A DNA stretch of 64,000 bases from Granulicella aggregans. Its GTDB lineage: Bacteria > Acidobacteriota > Terriglobia > Terriglobales > Acidobacteriaceae. The DNA is taken from positions 1-64,000 of the forward strand of contig NZ_JACHIP010000013.1 of NCBI RefSeq assembly GCF_014203275.1, written 5' to 3'. Made by a program: the position numbers and the translations under genes. The notes beneath the pieces were generated by a model. It did not search any database. It was not told the origin of the DNA and saw only the letters and a program-made list of their open reading frames with translations. Below are positions 27,583 to 36,063 of the stretch, in pieces. Within the stretch, counting starts at the first letter, position 1; each line of letters begins with the position of its first letter.

Positions 27583-28362
27583 TTACGGTCCTGGCGTTTG
27601 TGTCAAAGCAAAGTGGCCATCCTGATCATCTATGGCCTGCAGGATTCGCGAGCCTCCAGGAACGTCCATCGGAGGGACCACTACTTTGCCGCCTGCTTCG
27701 ATCACCCGTTTCTGGGCTGCCTCGATATCGTCGACAATAAAATAGAACTTCCAGTGTGACGGGATACCTGCGGGCATTTGGACGCCGCTACGGTTCATCA
27801 TTCCGCCGGAATAGAGGGGCCTGTCGGTCCTAAAAGTCTGATAGATTCCCATGGCACCCATGTCGTGCTCACGGTCTTTCTGCCAGCCGTAATGCTCTGA
27901 GTAGTAGTCAAAAGCCGCCGCTGAATCGTCGGTAAGCAACTCGTGCCATCCCACATTTCCCAATGCCATTTGATCGAGACGAGGCCGGGCATCCTGCTTG
28001 CCGGGTTCGAAGAGCAGATATTTAGCCTTTTGTGGGTCCAGCACGATGGCGAACCGTCCGACGCCCGGGATATCCTGAGTGGGCTTCACGATCGTCCCGC
28101 CGTCGGCTGTTACAGCCTTCAACTCTTCGTCGAGCTTCGCCGTGTGGATGTGGCCCATCCACTGTGTCGGAAGATCAGGCGTGCCAGTGCCCGGCCAGGT
28201 CATGATTCCACCGACATCTTTGCCGTCCTTACCGAAGAGCATGTACTTCATGCCCGGCGTGCCGGAGTCTTTGACGTCCCAGCCGACTACTTTCCTGTAA
28301 AAGCTGACTGCCTTGTCCACGTCTCTGGTGACAAGCTCGTACCATATGAAACCGTCTGCCAT
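27583..28362 (-). CDS. VOC-family protein with two glyoxalase domains
   Basis: The 259 residues hold two vicinal-oxygen-chelate domains: IWYELVTRDVDKAVSFYRKV (residues 5-24) and VGWHELLTDDSAAAFDYYSE (about 136-155). GGAGGGT lies just upstream of ATG 28362. Such proteins bind metal for glyoxalase, dioxygenase or resistance functions; the substrate here is unknown. It is transcribed away from a TetR gene, and two palindromes in the gap suggest that regulator controls it. Confidence 0.9.
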   Translation of the reverse strand: MADGFIWYELVTRDVDKAVSFYRKVVGWDVKDSGTPGMKYMLFGKDGKDVGGIMTWPGTGTPDLPTQWMGHIHTAKLDEELKAVTADGGTIVKPTQDIPGVGRFAIVLDPQKAKYLLFEPGKQDARPRLDQMALGNVGWHELLTDDSAAAFDYYSEHYGWQKDREHDMGAMGIYQTFRTDRPLYSGGMMNRSGVQMPAGIPSHWKFYFIVDDIEAAQKRVIEAGGKVVVPPMDVPGGSRILQAIDDQDGHFALTQTPGP

Positions 28363-28396
28363 TTCGTACCCTCCGTCTGCGAGCTATGGCTCTAAA

Positions 28397-28444
28397 GTGG
28401 ACGCCGTCTACATAAACTAACACCGATAAGTGGATGCTGTCCAC
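28397..28444. promoter_or_regulatory. Two TetR operator-like palindromes
   Basis: GTGGACGCCGTCTAC (28397-28411) and GTGGATGCTGTCCAC (28430-28444) are near-identical 15-bp imperfect palindromes whose starts are 33 bp apart, in the gap between the divergent VOC and TetR genes. The spacing of about three helical turns fits two repressor dimers on one DNA face. Confidence 0.65.
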
Positions 28445-28482
28445 ATCAAGGCTACGCGCGGTACACTCTTCTTTAGCAGACG

Positions 28483-29130
28483 ATGAAGAGGGAGGTTTCC
28501 ATCGAGAAGCGCAAGACCTTTCGCCACGGAGATCTGAGCAACGCCCTTGTGATGGCGGGACTCGATATGGCTCGTGCTGGAGGCCCCAATGCAGTCACAC
28601 TGCGAGAGGCGACACGCCAGGCGGGTGTCTCTCCAAACGCGGCTTACAGGCACTTTGCTGGCCAGGCTGAACTGCTGGGTGCGGTTCGGTCGGCTTGTCT
28701 TTCACGGCTCGCCGCGGCGATTGAAGATGAGATGAAGAAATGCCGGCCGGGACGCGATCCGCAGACTTTCGCACGGAAAAGCCTGCGCGCGGTTGGGATA
28801 GGATATCTGGGCTTCGCAATGAAAGAGCCCGGGATGTTTCGGACGGCTTTCTCAGTTCCGCCTCTGGTGCAATCTACCGATCCGGCGAACACTGCGGCCA
28901 TGGAGATGAATCCATTCCAGCTGCTTTCATTGGTTCTGGATCGCATGCAGGAGAGCGGCTTACTTGGTAAGAAACTTCGCCAAAACGCGGAGTATCTCGC
29001 GTGGTCGGCGGTTCACGGGCTGGCACTCTTGGCACTGGAAGGACCGCTGCACACGATGCCAAGGGAGTTGGTGCTGGAACTAGGCGAGCGGCTGGTGGTC
29101 ATGGTGGAACGGGGTCTTAGCGAGCTGTGA
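28483..29130 (+). CDS. TetR-family regulator
   Basis: The 215-residue protein has an N-terminal HTH (GDLSNALVMAGLDMARAGG ... GVSPNAAYRHFAGQAELLGA, residues about 13-65) and a C-terminal ligand-binding helical domain (GLALLALEGPLHTMPRE). It is divergent from the VOC gene, and the shared gap contains two palindromes. It probably represses itself and the VOC gene until an inducer binds. Confidence 0.92.
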   Translation: MKREVSIEKRKTFRHGDLSNALVMAGLDMARAGGPNAVTLREATRQAGVSPNAAYRHFAGQAELLGAVRSACLSRLAAAIEDEMKKCRPGRDPQTFARKSLRAVGIGYLGFAMKEPGMFRTAFSVPPLVQSTDPANTAAMEMNPFQLLSLVLDRMQESGLLGKKLRQNAEYLAWSAVHGLALLALEGPLHTMPRELVLELGERLVVMVERGLSEL

Positions 29131-29598
29131 TAATAAAAGGTACGCTTCTCGTAATCGATCTCCTATTGACCTCAACGAGCAGCCATCAGCTCGCTCTTCT
29201 ACGATGGACCTGAGTGTTTCAACTCCGTGGGTTGGACAGTGCCACGAAGCACGGTAGTGACTTCGATCTTGATTTGAGCGTTTCCTTGACGAACAAGGAC
29301 GACGGTTACGCCCGCGTTAGCGGTGTCGGTGAGCACGCTGTCTGGGATCGCTTTACCAATCTTCCGGGCAATACGACTTATCGCAGATCGCATTCCGATA
29401 GGTGACGTCTCTCAGTCCTCAATCGGCAGATAAACCAGATCGATGTCTTCTGAAAGACGAGGCAGGTCCCCAAGTTCGCAAGACAGTCAAACAGGGCCTC
29501 ATTACAACCCTCATTGGTGTCTAGCGCGCAAAACGGGAGCCTCCGCATAGGTAAATGAGGGATCCGGTGCCACTTCCCGCTGAAACAATTTCGGCGGA
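29131..29598. other. Intergenic stretch with AbiEii remnant
   Basis: Only a decayed minus-strand nucleotidyltransferase fragment (29199-29465) was recognised. Nothing else is supported. Confidence 0.45.
29199..29465 (-). pseudogene. AbiEii-like nucleotidyltransferase toxin remnant
   Basis: The frame reads LPRLSEDIDLVYLPIED, then TGA, then ISRIARKIGKAIPD and IKIEVTTVLRGTVQP. SEDIDLVY is the active-site motif of AbiEii/AbiGii nucleotidyltransferases of type IV toxin-antitoxin systems, and the IKIEVxxVLRGTV strand follows in that family. There is no start, the frame contains a stop and no antitoxin gene is present, so this is a relic. Confidence 0.65.
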
Positions 29599-30078
29599 CT
29601 ATATGCCAGCTATGCCAAAGCGTTCATCATGCCCACGGAGAGCCTTCAGAAGAAGCTGCTGGAGTTGTTGATACTCTGCATCTGACAAAGCAGACAAGAA
29701 GTCGCGCATTGAACTGTTCAATTCGCGGTCGCTAAACTCAAGTTGCCGCTTTCCTTTCGCTGTCAATCGGACACTGTGTCTTCGTCGATCTTGGCGGTCT
29801 TCAACCCTCTGCACAAGACTCATCGACTCAAGCTCATTCATCAGCTTTGTTACATCGCTCTTGTCGAGGGCGATGTATTTGGAGATTTGCTTCTGGCTGC
29901 ACGGCTCCAACTCGGCCAATATCGCGAGAACCACATAGTGTGGCATCCTCAACTCGATGCCACTACGGATGGCATGTTTATAACCTTCGCGAGTCAAAGC
30001 CAACATGAGGTAGACCGGTAAGCGCAGGACGCGCTCCGGCAACGAAACCTTTCTCGTAGAGTCATTAAAGTCTTTCAT
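29599..30078 (-). CDS. MarR-family regulator
   Basis: ATG 30078 gives a 159-residue protein with the MarR winged helix: LAELEPCSQKQISKYIALDK, SDVTKLMNELESMSLVQRVE and DRQDRRRHSVRLTAKGKRQL. The longer frame upstream runs through the divergent promoter and is not used. The divergent gene encodes a dehalogenase-like hydrolase, and a palindrome in the 63-bp gap is a likely operator, so repression of both genes is inferred. Confidence 0.92.
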   Translation of the reverse strand: MKDFNDSTRKVSLPERVLRLPVYLMLALTREGYKHAIRSGIELRMPHYVVLAILAELEPCSQKQISKYIALDKSDVTKLMNELESMSLVQRVEDRQDRRRHSVRLTAKGKRQLEFSDRELNSSMRDFLSALSDAEYQQLQQLLLKALRGHDERFGIAGI

Positions 30079-30113
30079 TCGAGACAAGGATATCAGAGAT
30101 AGTTGACTACTAC

Positions 30114-30128
30114 CTACCAAATTGGTAG
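30114..30128. promoter_or_regulatory. MarR operator candidate
   Basis: CTACCAAATTGGTAG is a perfect palindrome around a central A, in the gap between the MarR gene and the divergent hydrolase. Extra CTACC/GGTAG half-sites flank it, as in MarR operators of this type. Confidence 0.65.
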
Positions 30129-30141
30129 GGTAGTGCCTACT

Positions 30142-31029
30142 ATGCCCCTCTCTCCAAATCGTCGTTTTCCTGTCAGTCTTTTGGAATACCCGTTTGAGGA
30201 CCATTGGTTTCCCTACCGGGACGGTTTCATGCACTACGTCGATGAGGGTAGCGGGCCAACCATTTTGCTGCTTCACGGCAACCCTACGTGGTCTTTCCTC
30301 TACCGCAATGTCATTAAGGAATTGCAGGGGTCATGCCGACTCATCGCACCCGACTACTTTGGCTTCGGCCTTTCAAACGCTCCGTCGGACTTCGACTTCT
30401 CGCCGAGCAGTCATGCTTCCGTCGTGAAAGATCTGATTGAGAGGCTCGACCTCGAAGACATCATTCTCGTAGTCCAGGATTGGGGTGGTCCAATCGGAAT
30501 GAGCTACGCCATTCAGAACAGCGCGAACGTTCGCGGACTTGTGGTGATGAATAGCTGGGCTTGGGAGGCATCGATCCCGCAGAAGTTGTTCTCCTTGGTG
30601 ATGGGCAGTTGGCCTTTGGGATATATGCTCCAAACGAGATTGAATCTGTTTGCTCGCAAGATCGTTCCGCAGGGCATCTTTCACAAAGAAAAGATCACTG
30701 ACGAATTGCAAAAGGCTTACACGGAACCTTTCCCAACGCCGGCATCGCGTCTGCCGACTTGGGTCTTCCCTCGGCAAATTCGTTTGTCGCGTGATTGGCT
30801 CCGAGCGATTGAGAGCCGCTTGCATCTTCTTTCAGACAAACCGACCCAAATCCTCTGGGGCGCTAAAGACGAGCCTGGTTTCAGGCCGGTCGAGATGCGC
30901 CGTTGGCAATCGCATCTGCGGTCCCATCGGACAGAAGTTCTAGACGATGCCTCTCATTATGTCCAAGAGGATCGGCCCGATCGAGTGGTTGCTGCCATCC
31001 TCAGCGTGATCCAAAGGACGCCTCGATAA
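30142..31029 (+). CDS. Haloalkane dehalogenase-like alpha/beta hydrolase
   Basis: The 295-residue protein (ATG 30142; a start at 30103 would overlap the operator) has the haloalkane dehalogenase motif HGNPTWSFLYRN, nucleophile Asp113 in VVQDWGGPIG and catalytic His272 in DDASHYVQED. The Asp nucleophile next to Trp is typical of dehalogenases, where the Trp helps bind halide. Substrate cannot be predicted; fluoroacetate- or epoxide-type activity is possible. It is probably controlled by the divergent MarR protein. Confidence 0.88.
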   Translation: MPLSPNRRFPVSLLEYPFEDHWFPYRDGFMHYVDEGSGPTILLLHGNPTWSFLYRNVIKELQGSCRLIAPDYFGFGLSNAPSDFDFSPSSHASVVKDLIERLDLEDIILVVQDWGGPIGMSYAIQNSANVRGLVVMNSWAWEASIPQKLFSLVMGSWPLGYMLQTRLNLFARKIVPQGIFHKEKITDELQKAYTEPFPTPASRLPTWVFPRQIRLSRDWLRAIESRLHLLSDKPTQILWGAKDEPGFRPVEMRRWQSHLRSHRTEVLDDASHYVQEDRPDRVVAAILSVIQRTPR

Positions 31030-31106
31030 CCATTGAACGGGAATCTCACTTTCTCGGCTGAAACGCTGTTCACGTACCCTCCACCCAATACTAGAAGGAG
31101 ACATCA

Positions 31107-31610
31107 ATGAAGGTAACTCTATGGGCCACTCTCAGTGCCAATGGCAACTACTCACGCTCGACTCCAGAGAATCCACCGCGCCCGCAAGCCTTCCAAGACT
31201 TTGAGAGGCATGCGAGAGTGGCAGGCAACTTCATTGTGGGCCGCTCTACATTTGAAGGCTTCGCTGCACGCGGCCCCAATCCAGCTTTTGCGTCATTAGA
31301 TATTGTGGTTGTGTCTACCAACTCTCCAGCGATAGAGGGGGTTCATGTCGTATCCAGTCCTTCCGAAGCACTTGAACTGCTCGAACAGCGAGGGTACACT
31401 TCGGCGCTGCTGTCGGGCGGCGAGAAATTGCACAATGCATTCCTCGCACAAGGTTTGGTTGATGAGCTCGTGCTAAACCATACACCAGTGATCGAAGGCG
31501 CAGGTCTGAACATCCATCTCCCTGCAGGGAAACATCAAGTCGGAGAGCTACTCGAAATGATCGACCTCGGTGGTGGTGTTGTCCAAACTCGTTACTCGAT
31601 CAAACGTTAG
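31107..31610 (+). CDS. Dihydrofolate reductase-fold protein (RibD C-terminal type)
   Basis: The 167-residue protein begins MKVTLWATLSANGNYSRSTP after AGAAGGAGA and contains NFIVGRSTFEGF and ALLSGGEKLHNAFLAQGLVD, the NADPH-binding pattern of the DHFR/RibD-C superfamily. These are NADPH-dependent reductases of mostly unknown substrate. It follows the hydrolase by 77 bp on the same strand and may be cotranscribed. Confidence 0.88.
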   Translation: MKVTLWATLSANGNYSRSTPENPPRPQAFQDFERHARVAGNFIVGRSTFEGFAARGPNPAFASLDIVVVSTNSPAIEGVHVVSSPSEALELLEQRGYTSALLSGGEKLHNAFLAQGLVDELVLNHTPVIEGAGLNIHLPAGKHQVGELLEMIDLGGGVVQTRYSIKR

Positions 31611-31718
31611 GGATCAAGGGACAGCAGCCCATCAAATCCGAATTTGGTCGCCAGCGCCAAAAATGCTATTTCCCTGGGTTTGCACCAGCTAGCACACAAA
31701 AGCCGGGGGATTGAAAAG

Positions 31719-31860
31719 ATGAACGCTCAGAACATTGGATCTGTGGCGGTACTTGGAGCGAGCGGCCGTCTCGGAAGGTTGGTAGTCCAGTCTCTCTTAG
31801 CCAACGGCCTGAGGGTAGAAGCCCTCGTTCACAGACGCCCTTTGGAGTTGAAGGACTCGG
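31719..31860 (+). pseudogene. NAD(P)-binding (NmrA/SDR-like) N-terminal remnant
   Basis: MNAQNIGSVAVLGASGRLGR followed by LVVQSLLANGLRVEALVHR is a Rossmann nucleotide-binding start (GASGRLG). After about residue 47 the sequence no longer resembles the family, although the frame stays open to 32192. The gene is truncated by replacement of its 3' part. Confidence 0.7.
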
Positions 31861-32251
31861 GCCTGGTCGCTCCGGACACGGACTCGGGCCGCACGCATTG
31901 CAATTGGCACGGTGTGGGGCATTGGTCGCCCAAGTTTTTATCCGAAGACGTCTTTAAACTCGCCTTTCGCGAGCTAAGAAAATGGCTGGTAGTTAGCCGC
32001 CGAGAAAAAGGATCAGAGAGAACAATTTCGAAGAAAAGAGATCAGAGCTCGGAGCGTTTGCGAACCATCGGACGTCGGCAGCGTAATGGATCACGTTTGA
32101 CCGATGTCCCTACAGGTCTAAGTCATGCTGTTGGTCGTTCTTCTCAAGCCGGATTACCCAGGGGCAGTGCGAATACTCTGTTATTTTCGTAATCTTTCGG
32201 TCGACCAGACTTAGACGATGCCGATGTGTTTGGACATGTTCCGTCGTTCTC
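31861..32251. other. Stretch downstream of truncated Rossmann gene
   Basis: The open frame here has basic, low-complexity composition (Arg/Ser/Lys-rich) and no recognisable fold. I see no gene or regulatory site. Confidence 0.4.
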
Positions 32252-33922
32252 CTAAAAGAGCGCAGGGTTTAAGGATCTTATGTCCCCAAGCCAGTTCTGC
32301 CGGGCAGCAGCGTCTTGCTTCTCTGCATCCTCACAACGCCCTAAGGCCTTCTCGCTTTCGGCCAATAGCTCCAAACTCAAAGGATCAGAGGACCAATGCA
32401 GGAGAGCCTGCTGAACTTCAACCTTCGACGCACGCGGGTCGCCTCCAGCGAGAAGGGCGGCAGCGACGCTCCTTCGGATCGGATACCACCACGCAGGTGG
32501 GTCTGTGAACGCAGAGAGTTTCTCTTCTTGTATCCCGGCCGCGGCGCGGTAAGCCGCCTCGGCATCGCTCCATCGTTGTTCGATCATCGCCAACCGTCCA
32601 GTTAAGACCAGTCTCGCAATGGCAATGAGAGCTTGTGCCTCAGGGGATGAGTCCTTTAGCCTTCCTGCTTCCTCCGCTGAGATCTGGACCGCAGCAATCT
32701 CCCTGTTCAGCGAAGACACATCTGACGAGCGCGCCGCGAATTCACCTCTTGCGTAGTGCCACATGGCTCGGGCGTAAGGCATCGCCGGCCCGGGATCAAT
32801 GAGCCATTCGATCTCCTTAGCAGAGCCATAGCGCCCGTAGACTTCGTAGGCCGTGGCAAGTCCAAACTGTTGAAAGAAATTGCCGGGTTGCATCGTGGGG
32901 AGTTGTTGCAGCTCCGACCCAGCGAGCAGGAGCCCGCCGTGCGCATCGCCGTCCATCAGGGCCGCGGCTTGTCCGTACAGAACGCTGTGATCGTGATACG
33001 GGATGGCAAAGACACCGCCTTTGGGGTTTAAGCTGAGCGCATTCGCATTGTCGATTTTGACCGCATCAAGATTCGCCTGCTCTGCCTCTTTATACCGGCC
33101 CAGCCAGAAGTACACATGCGACGGCATATGAACGAGGTGACTCGCCGCCGGAGTGAGAGCCTGAAGTCTTTCGGCATAAGGTAGTGCTTCTGCTCCTACA
33201 CCATCCATTTCCGTTGCGTGTATATAGAAATGGATGGCTCCCGTGTCATTCGGAGACCTTCTCAGCACTGACTCCAAGATTTGGATGGCGCGATCGAGGT
33301 GTTCCCGCGTGTCTTCTTGAGCCGCAGGTATCATCCAGGCGTCCGCAGCCAGGATCGCAATCTCGTTGTCGAGAGGGTGGCGACGGTAGACAGCATCCAT
33401 TGCCAGAGCGTATGCGGCGTCGCCCGGTCCTTTTCCGCCGCCATCCCTGTAACGTTTCTGCATCGCTGCAATAAGCTCTCGCTCAATCGGCGCATTGTTC
33501 GCGGATAAAGCAGCTGCTTTGGCCGCCAATATGTCCAGCTCGTGCTGACGTTCCTTGTCGATCGTGAAGTTGATCGACGGACCTCGCGCCCAAGCTTCGC
33601 CCCATACACACATTGCACAACCCGGATCGATCTGCTCTGCTCTTCGGAATGCGGCTACAGCCGACTTGTGGGCAAAGGCATGTCCAAGTTGCATTCCGTT
33701 GTCGAAATACAGCTGTGCATCCCGGCTTCTAGTCTTGATAACAAATCCACCTGAGCCGTACCCACTGAGGATGCGATCTGCGACCGGAGACTCTTTAATT
33801 GTCGGCGGTTCTGCATGACATGATGTCAGCTTGGCAGGCCCATCAGATGGATGTGGAGCTTGAGCTGTCGCGAGAGTTGATGACAGTGCGAGCGTCAGAA
33901 TTAGGATTTGAATTCTAAACAT
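32252..33922 (-). CDS. Secreted TPR-repeat protein
   Basis: This 556-residue protein begins with a signal peptide (MFRIQILILTLALSSTLATA) after AAGGAAGAT. It consists mainly of helical TPR-like repeats: LYFDNGMQLGHAFAHKSAVA AFRRAEQ near residue 70, and repeats around ILESVLRRSPNDTGAIHFYI, PYAERLQALTPAASHLVHMP and EAAYRAAAG. Conserved CAMCVWGEAWA and HMPSHVYFWLGRY match a family of periplasmic TPR proteins of unknown role in Acidobacteriota and other soil bacteria. No partner is evident. Confidence 0.85.
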   Translation of the reverse strand: MFRIQILILTLALSSTLATAQAPHPSDGPAKLTSCHAEPPTIKESPVADRILSGYGSGGFVIKTRSRDAQLYFDNGMQLGHAFAHKSAVAAFRRAEQIDPGCAMCVWGEAWARGPSINFTIDKERQHELDILAAKAAALSANNAPIERELIAAMQKRYRDGGGKGPGDAAYALAMDAVYRRHPLDNEIAILAADAWMIPAAQEDTREHLDRAIQILESVLRRSPNDTGAIHFYIHATEMDGVGAEALPYAERLQALTPAASHLVHMPSHVYFWLGRYKEAEQANLDAVKIDNANALSLNPKGGVFAIPYHDHSVLYGQAAALMDGDAHGGLLLAGSELQQLPTMQPGNFFQQFGLATAYEVYGRYGSAKEIEWLIDPGPAMPYARAMWHYARGEFAARSSDVSSLNREIAAVQISAEEAGRLKDSSPEAQALIAIARLVLTGRLAMIEQRWSDAEAAYRAAAGIQEEKLSAFTDPPAWWYPIRRSVAAALLAGGDPRASKVEVQQALLHWSSDPLSLELLAESEKALGRCEDAEKQDAAARQNWLGDIRSLNPALF

Positions 33923-33959
33923 ATCTTCCTTCAGTCAGAATACTCTCGCCATCACCTGA

Positions 33960-34622
33960 TCATTTACCTTCCAATCGCTCTTGCTTCAACAATCTGAATG
34001 CAATGAGAGAGAGCCAGCAGCAACCGGCGATGCTGAACAGCCGCTCCAGGAGACCAGGTGGCACGCCTCCGCCGTCGGGATGGCGGGTTGCTGCACCGAC
34101 GGCGGCGAAGAACCACACAACCAGAACGATAATCAAAATACCGGAAGCGATTGAGTACACTGCCCAGCCCTGCGCAGAATCGCGGGCGAAGCGGCGGGCC
34201 ATCACAAAAGACAGAGCGGGAAGGGCGATGAAGACGATCAACGAGGCAATGTTATGAACCGTTCCATGAAGACTAGGCGATCCATTGCTGGGGAGAGTTG
34301 GCGGGTAACCAAGAATGGGATCGGTCACGAATGGGCCCGCCAGGATAAGCCCGACTCCAATGATGATGAGCAGATGAGGTCCCCATCGTGAGCCTGGGCC
34401 GTTCCGCATCAGCCGCTTCAGTGCGATCGCAATGCACAGCGTCGATGCACCGAACAGGCAGAAATTTCCAATCTGTACCCATCCTCCGTCGCCCAAACTC
34501 AGTGTGCTAATCGTGGTTCGCCACTGGTTGTAATTCGGACGGATCGTCCCCGCGATGAGAAACGCGCCACGAATAGAAGAGGGCCTGTTGCTCCACAAAG
34601 AAGTAGAATTCTGGTCTGCAGT
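33960..34622 (-). pseudogene. DUF998-like membrane protein, N-terminal frameshift
   Basis: The long frame contains RPNYNQWRTTISTLSLGDGG WVQIGNF and further hydrophobic helices (LLIIIGVGLILAGPFV, ALPALSFVMARRF, ILIIVLVVWFFAAVGA), as in DUF998 proteins. The expected first helix is not in this frame. TRILLLCGATGPLLFV lies in another frame just upstream, so a frameshift at about 34570 separates the first helix from the rest. It is either a recent pseudogene or a sequencing error. Six or so membrane segments would be present if restored. Confidence 0.65.
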
Positions 34623-34705
34623 GATCGTCCTGTTGCATGCTCGTCTTATATTTCCATAACTTGAAATGGTCCTTTGATGAAGGAGCGGCTGCTCGGTGAA
34701 CGAGC

Positions 34706-35536
34706 CTATTGTGATGAACGTGCGGTCGCCTTGGGCAGCGCCAGTAGGCTCTCGGCGATCCTGACCACAATCGATCGGGGAGCAAACCGCATCGACCATA
34801 CCTGGAACCAGTTCTTGAATCCGGTAATGGTAGTCATTTGCCCGCGCATCATGGCCTGGTATCCCAACTCTGCGACTTGCTTTGCGGTCATCAAGTTACC
34901 GTGGAAGACCTTGGTCTGGAGCATGCCTGCCCGATCTGCGAAGCCGGATTCTGTTGGCCCAGGGCAGAGAACCCCGACGGTCACACCTGTTCCCCGAATC
35001 TCAGCGGAGAGGGATTCCGAAAAGCTGAGGACGAAGGCCTTTGTGGCTGCATAAACGGCAACGTAAGGCGCAGGCCCGAACCCAGCCGTGGACCCGATGT
35101 TCAGGATCTTCCCCTTCCCTCTGCCCACCATGTCGCGAAGAACCAGTTGCGTGAGAATCACGAGGCTGGAGAGGTTCACCTGAATCATGGCCAAGGTCGT
35201 GGAAAGCTCTACATCCGCGAAGGGGCCATAATAGTTGAAACCGGCGTTGTTGATCAGAACCTCGATGACCAAGCCACACCTCTTGACCTCTCCGTAAAGC
35301 TCTTCCGCTCCTGAAGGCTCGGAGAGATCGGAGACGATGTAAACGGCGATCACGTCGTACCTTTCGCGAAGCTCGGTGGCTAATGATGCAAGACTGATTG
35401 CGTCGCGAGCTGTGAGAACGAGATCATAACCGTGTTCCGCCAACACATGGGCAAAGGCAAGACCGATTCCGCTGCTTGCTCCTGTGACCAATGCAAGGGG
35501 TCGGGTAGGACGTGATTCTAATGAAGATGTAATCAT
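34706..35536 (-). CDS. Short-chain dehydrogenase/reductase
   Basis: The start at 35536 follows CAGGAGCGA and gives 276 residues. The Rossmann motif VTGASSGIGLAFA, the NNAG motif in LINNAGFNYYG and the catalytic Tyr-Lys in YVAVYAATKAF are all present, with Ser in NIGSTAG. This is a classical SDR using NAD(P)H; the substrate is unknown. It lies downstream of the ABA4-like gene on the same strand and may be the last gene of a run beginning at 37912. Confidence 0.93.
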   Translation of the reverse strand: MITSSLESRPTRPLALVTGASSGIGLAFAHVLAEHGYDLVLTARDAISLASLATELRERYDVIAVYIVSDLSEPSGAEELYGEVKRCGLVIEVLINNAGFNYYGPFADVELSTTLAMIQVNLSSLVILTQLVLRDMVGRGKGKILNIGSTAGFGPAPYVAVYAATKAFVLSFSESLSAEIRGTGVTVGVLCPGPTESGFADRAGMLQTKVFHGNLMTAKQVAELGYQAMMRGQMTTITGFKNWFQVWSMRFAPRSIVVRIAESLLALPKATARSSQ

Positions 35537-35607
35537 TTCGCTCCTGTCTCTGCCACGACGGCGGGCCTGCCCGTTTGCGTGCCAGGGTGATTCAAGAAAG
35601 TGGAACG

Positions 35608-36063
35608 TCACGCGAGATATTGCGAGCTTGACGTCACGGAAGGATTGACGCTCTTACCGAGAATGGCGCGCAGTGTGAGATAGAGGAGCAAACCGATCGG
35701 CCCGAAGAGGAATGTGAGTATTAGGCAGGGCACCACTAGAAAGTGGGAGATCTGTCGCATCGTTGCGTCGCGTGCTTCCCATGCGCCAATGAAGAGATCG
35801 AATGCCAGATAATGCACCCAACCGCCCAGCAGAAGCCAACGATTCTCAAAGAGCCCATGCACCTGACTGAGAGAGCCGAAGCCGCCCGTTCTCTCATGCC
35901 AATGAAGAACGATAACGCAGCCGTAAACAATTCCGATAAGCGCCGGAAAGACGAACCCAGCGACCAAGCCGGCAACGACGCGAACCCGACCCAAGAAGAC
36001 TAGCAGGAGCCACCCAAGAACGGCGAGATCGCCACATAACGTAAATAGGAAGTCAGGACTCAT
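35608..36063 (-). CDS. ABA4-like membrane protein (DUF4281)
   Basis: The 151-residue protein has four hydrophobic segments and the family signature GGWVHYLAFDLFIGAWEARD followed by FLVVPCLILTFLFGPIGLLL. ABA4-family proteins in plants act in neoxanthin synthesis; bacterial members have no assigned role. Its ATG overlaps the upstream gene by 11 bp, so the two are probably translated together. Confidence 0.9.
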   Translation of the reverse strand: MSPDFLFTLCGDLAVLGWLLLVFLGRVRVVAGLVAGFVFPALIGIVYGCVIVLHWHERTGGFGSLSQVHGLFENRWLLLGGWVHYLAFDLFIGAWEARDATMRQISHFLVVPCLILTFLFGPIGLLLYLTLRAILGKSVNPSVTSSSQYLA

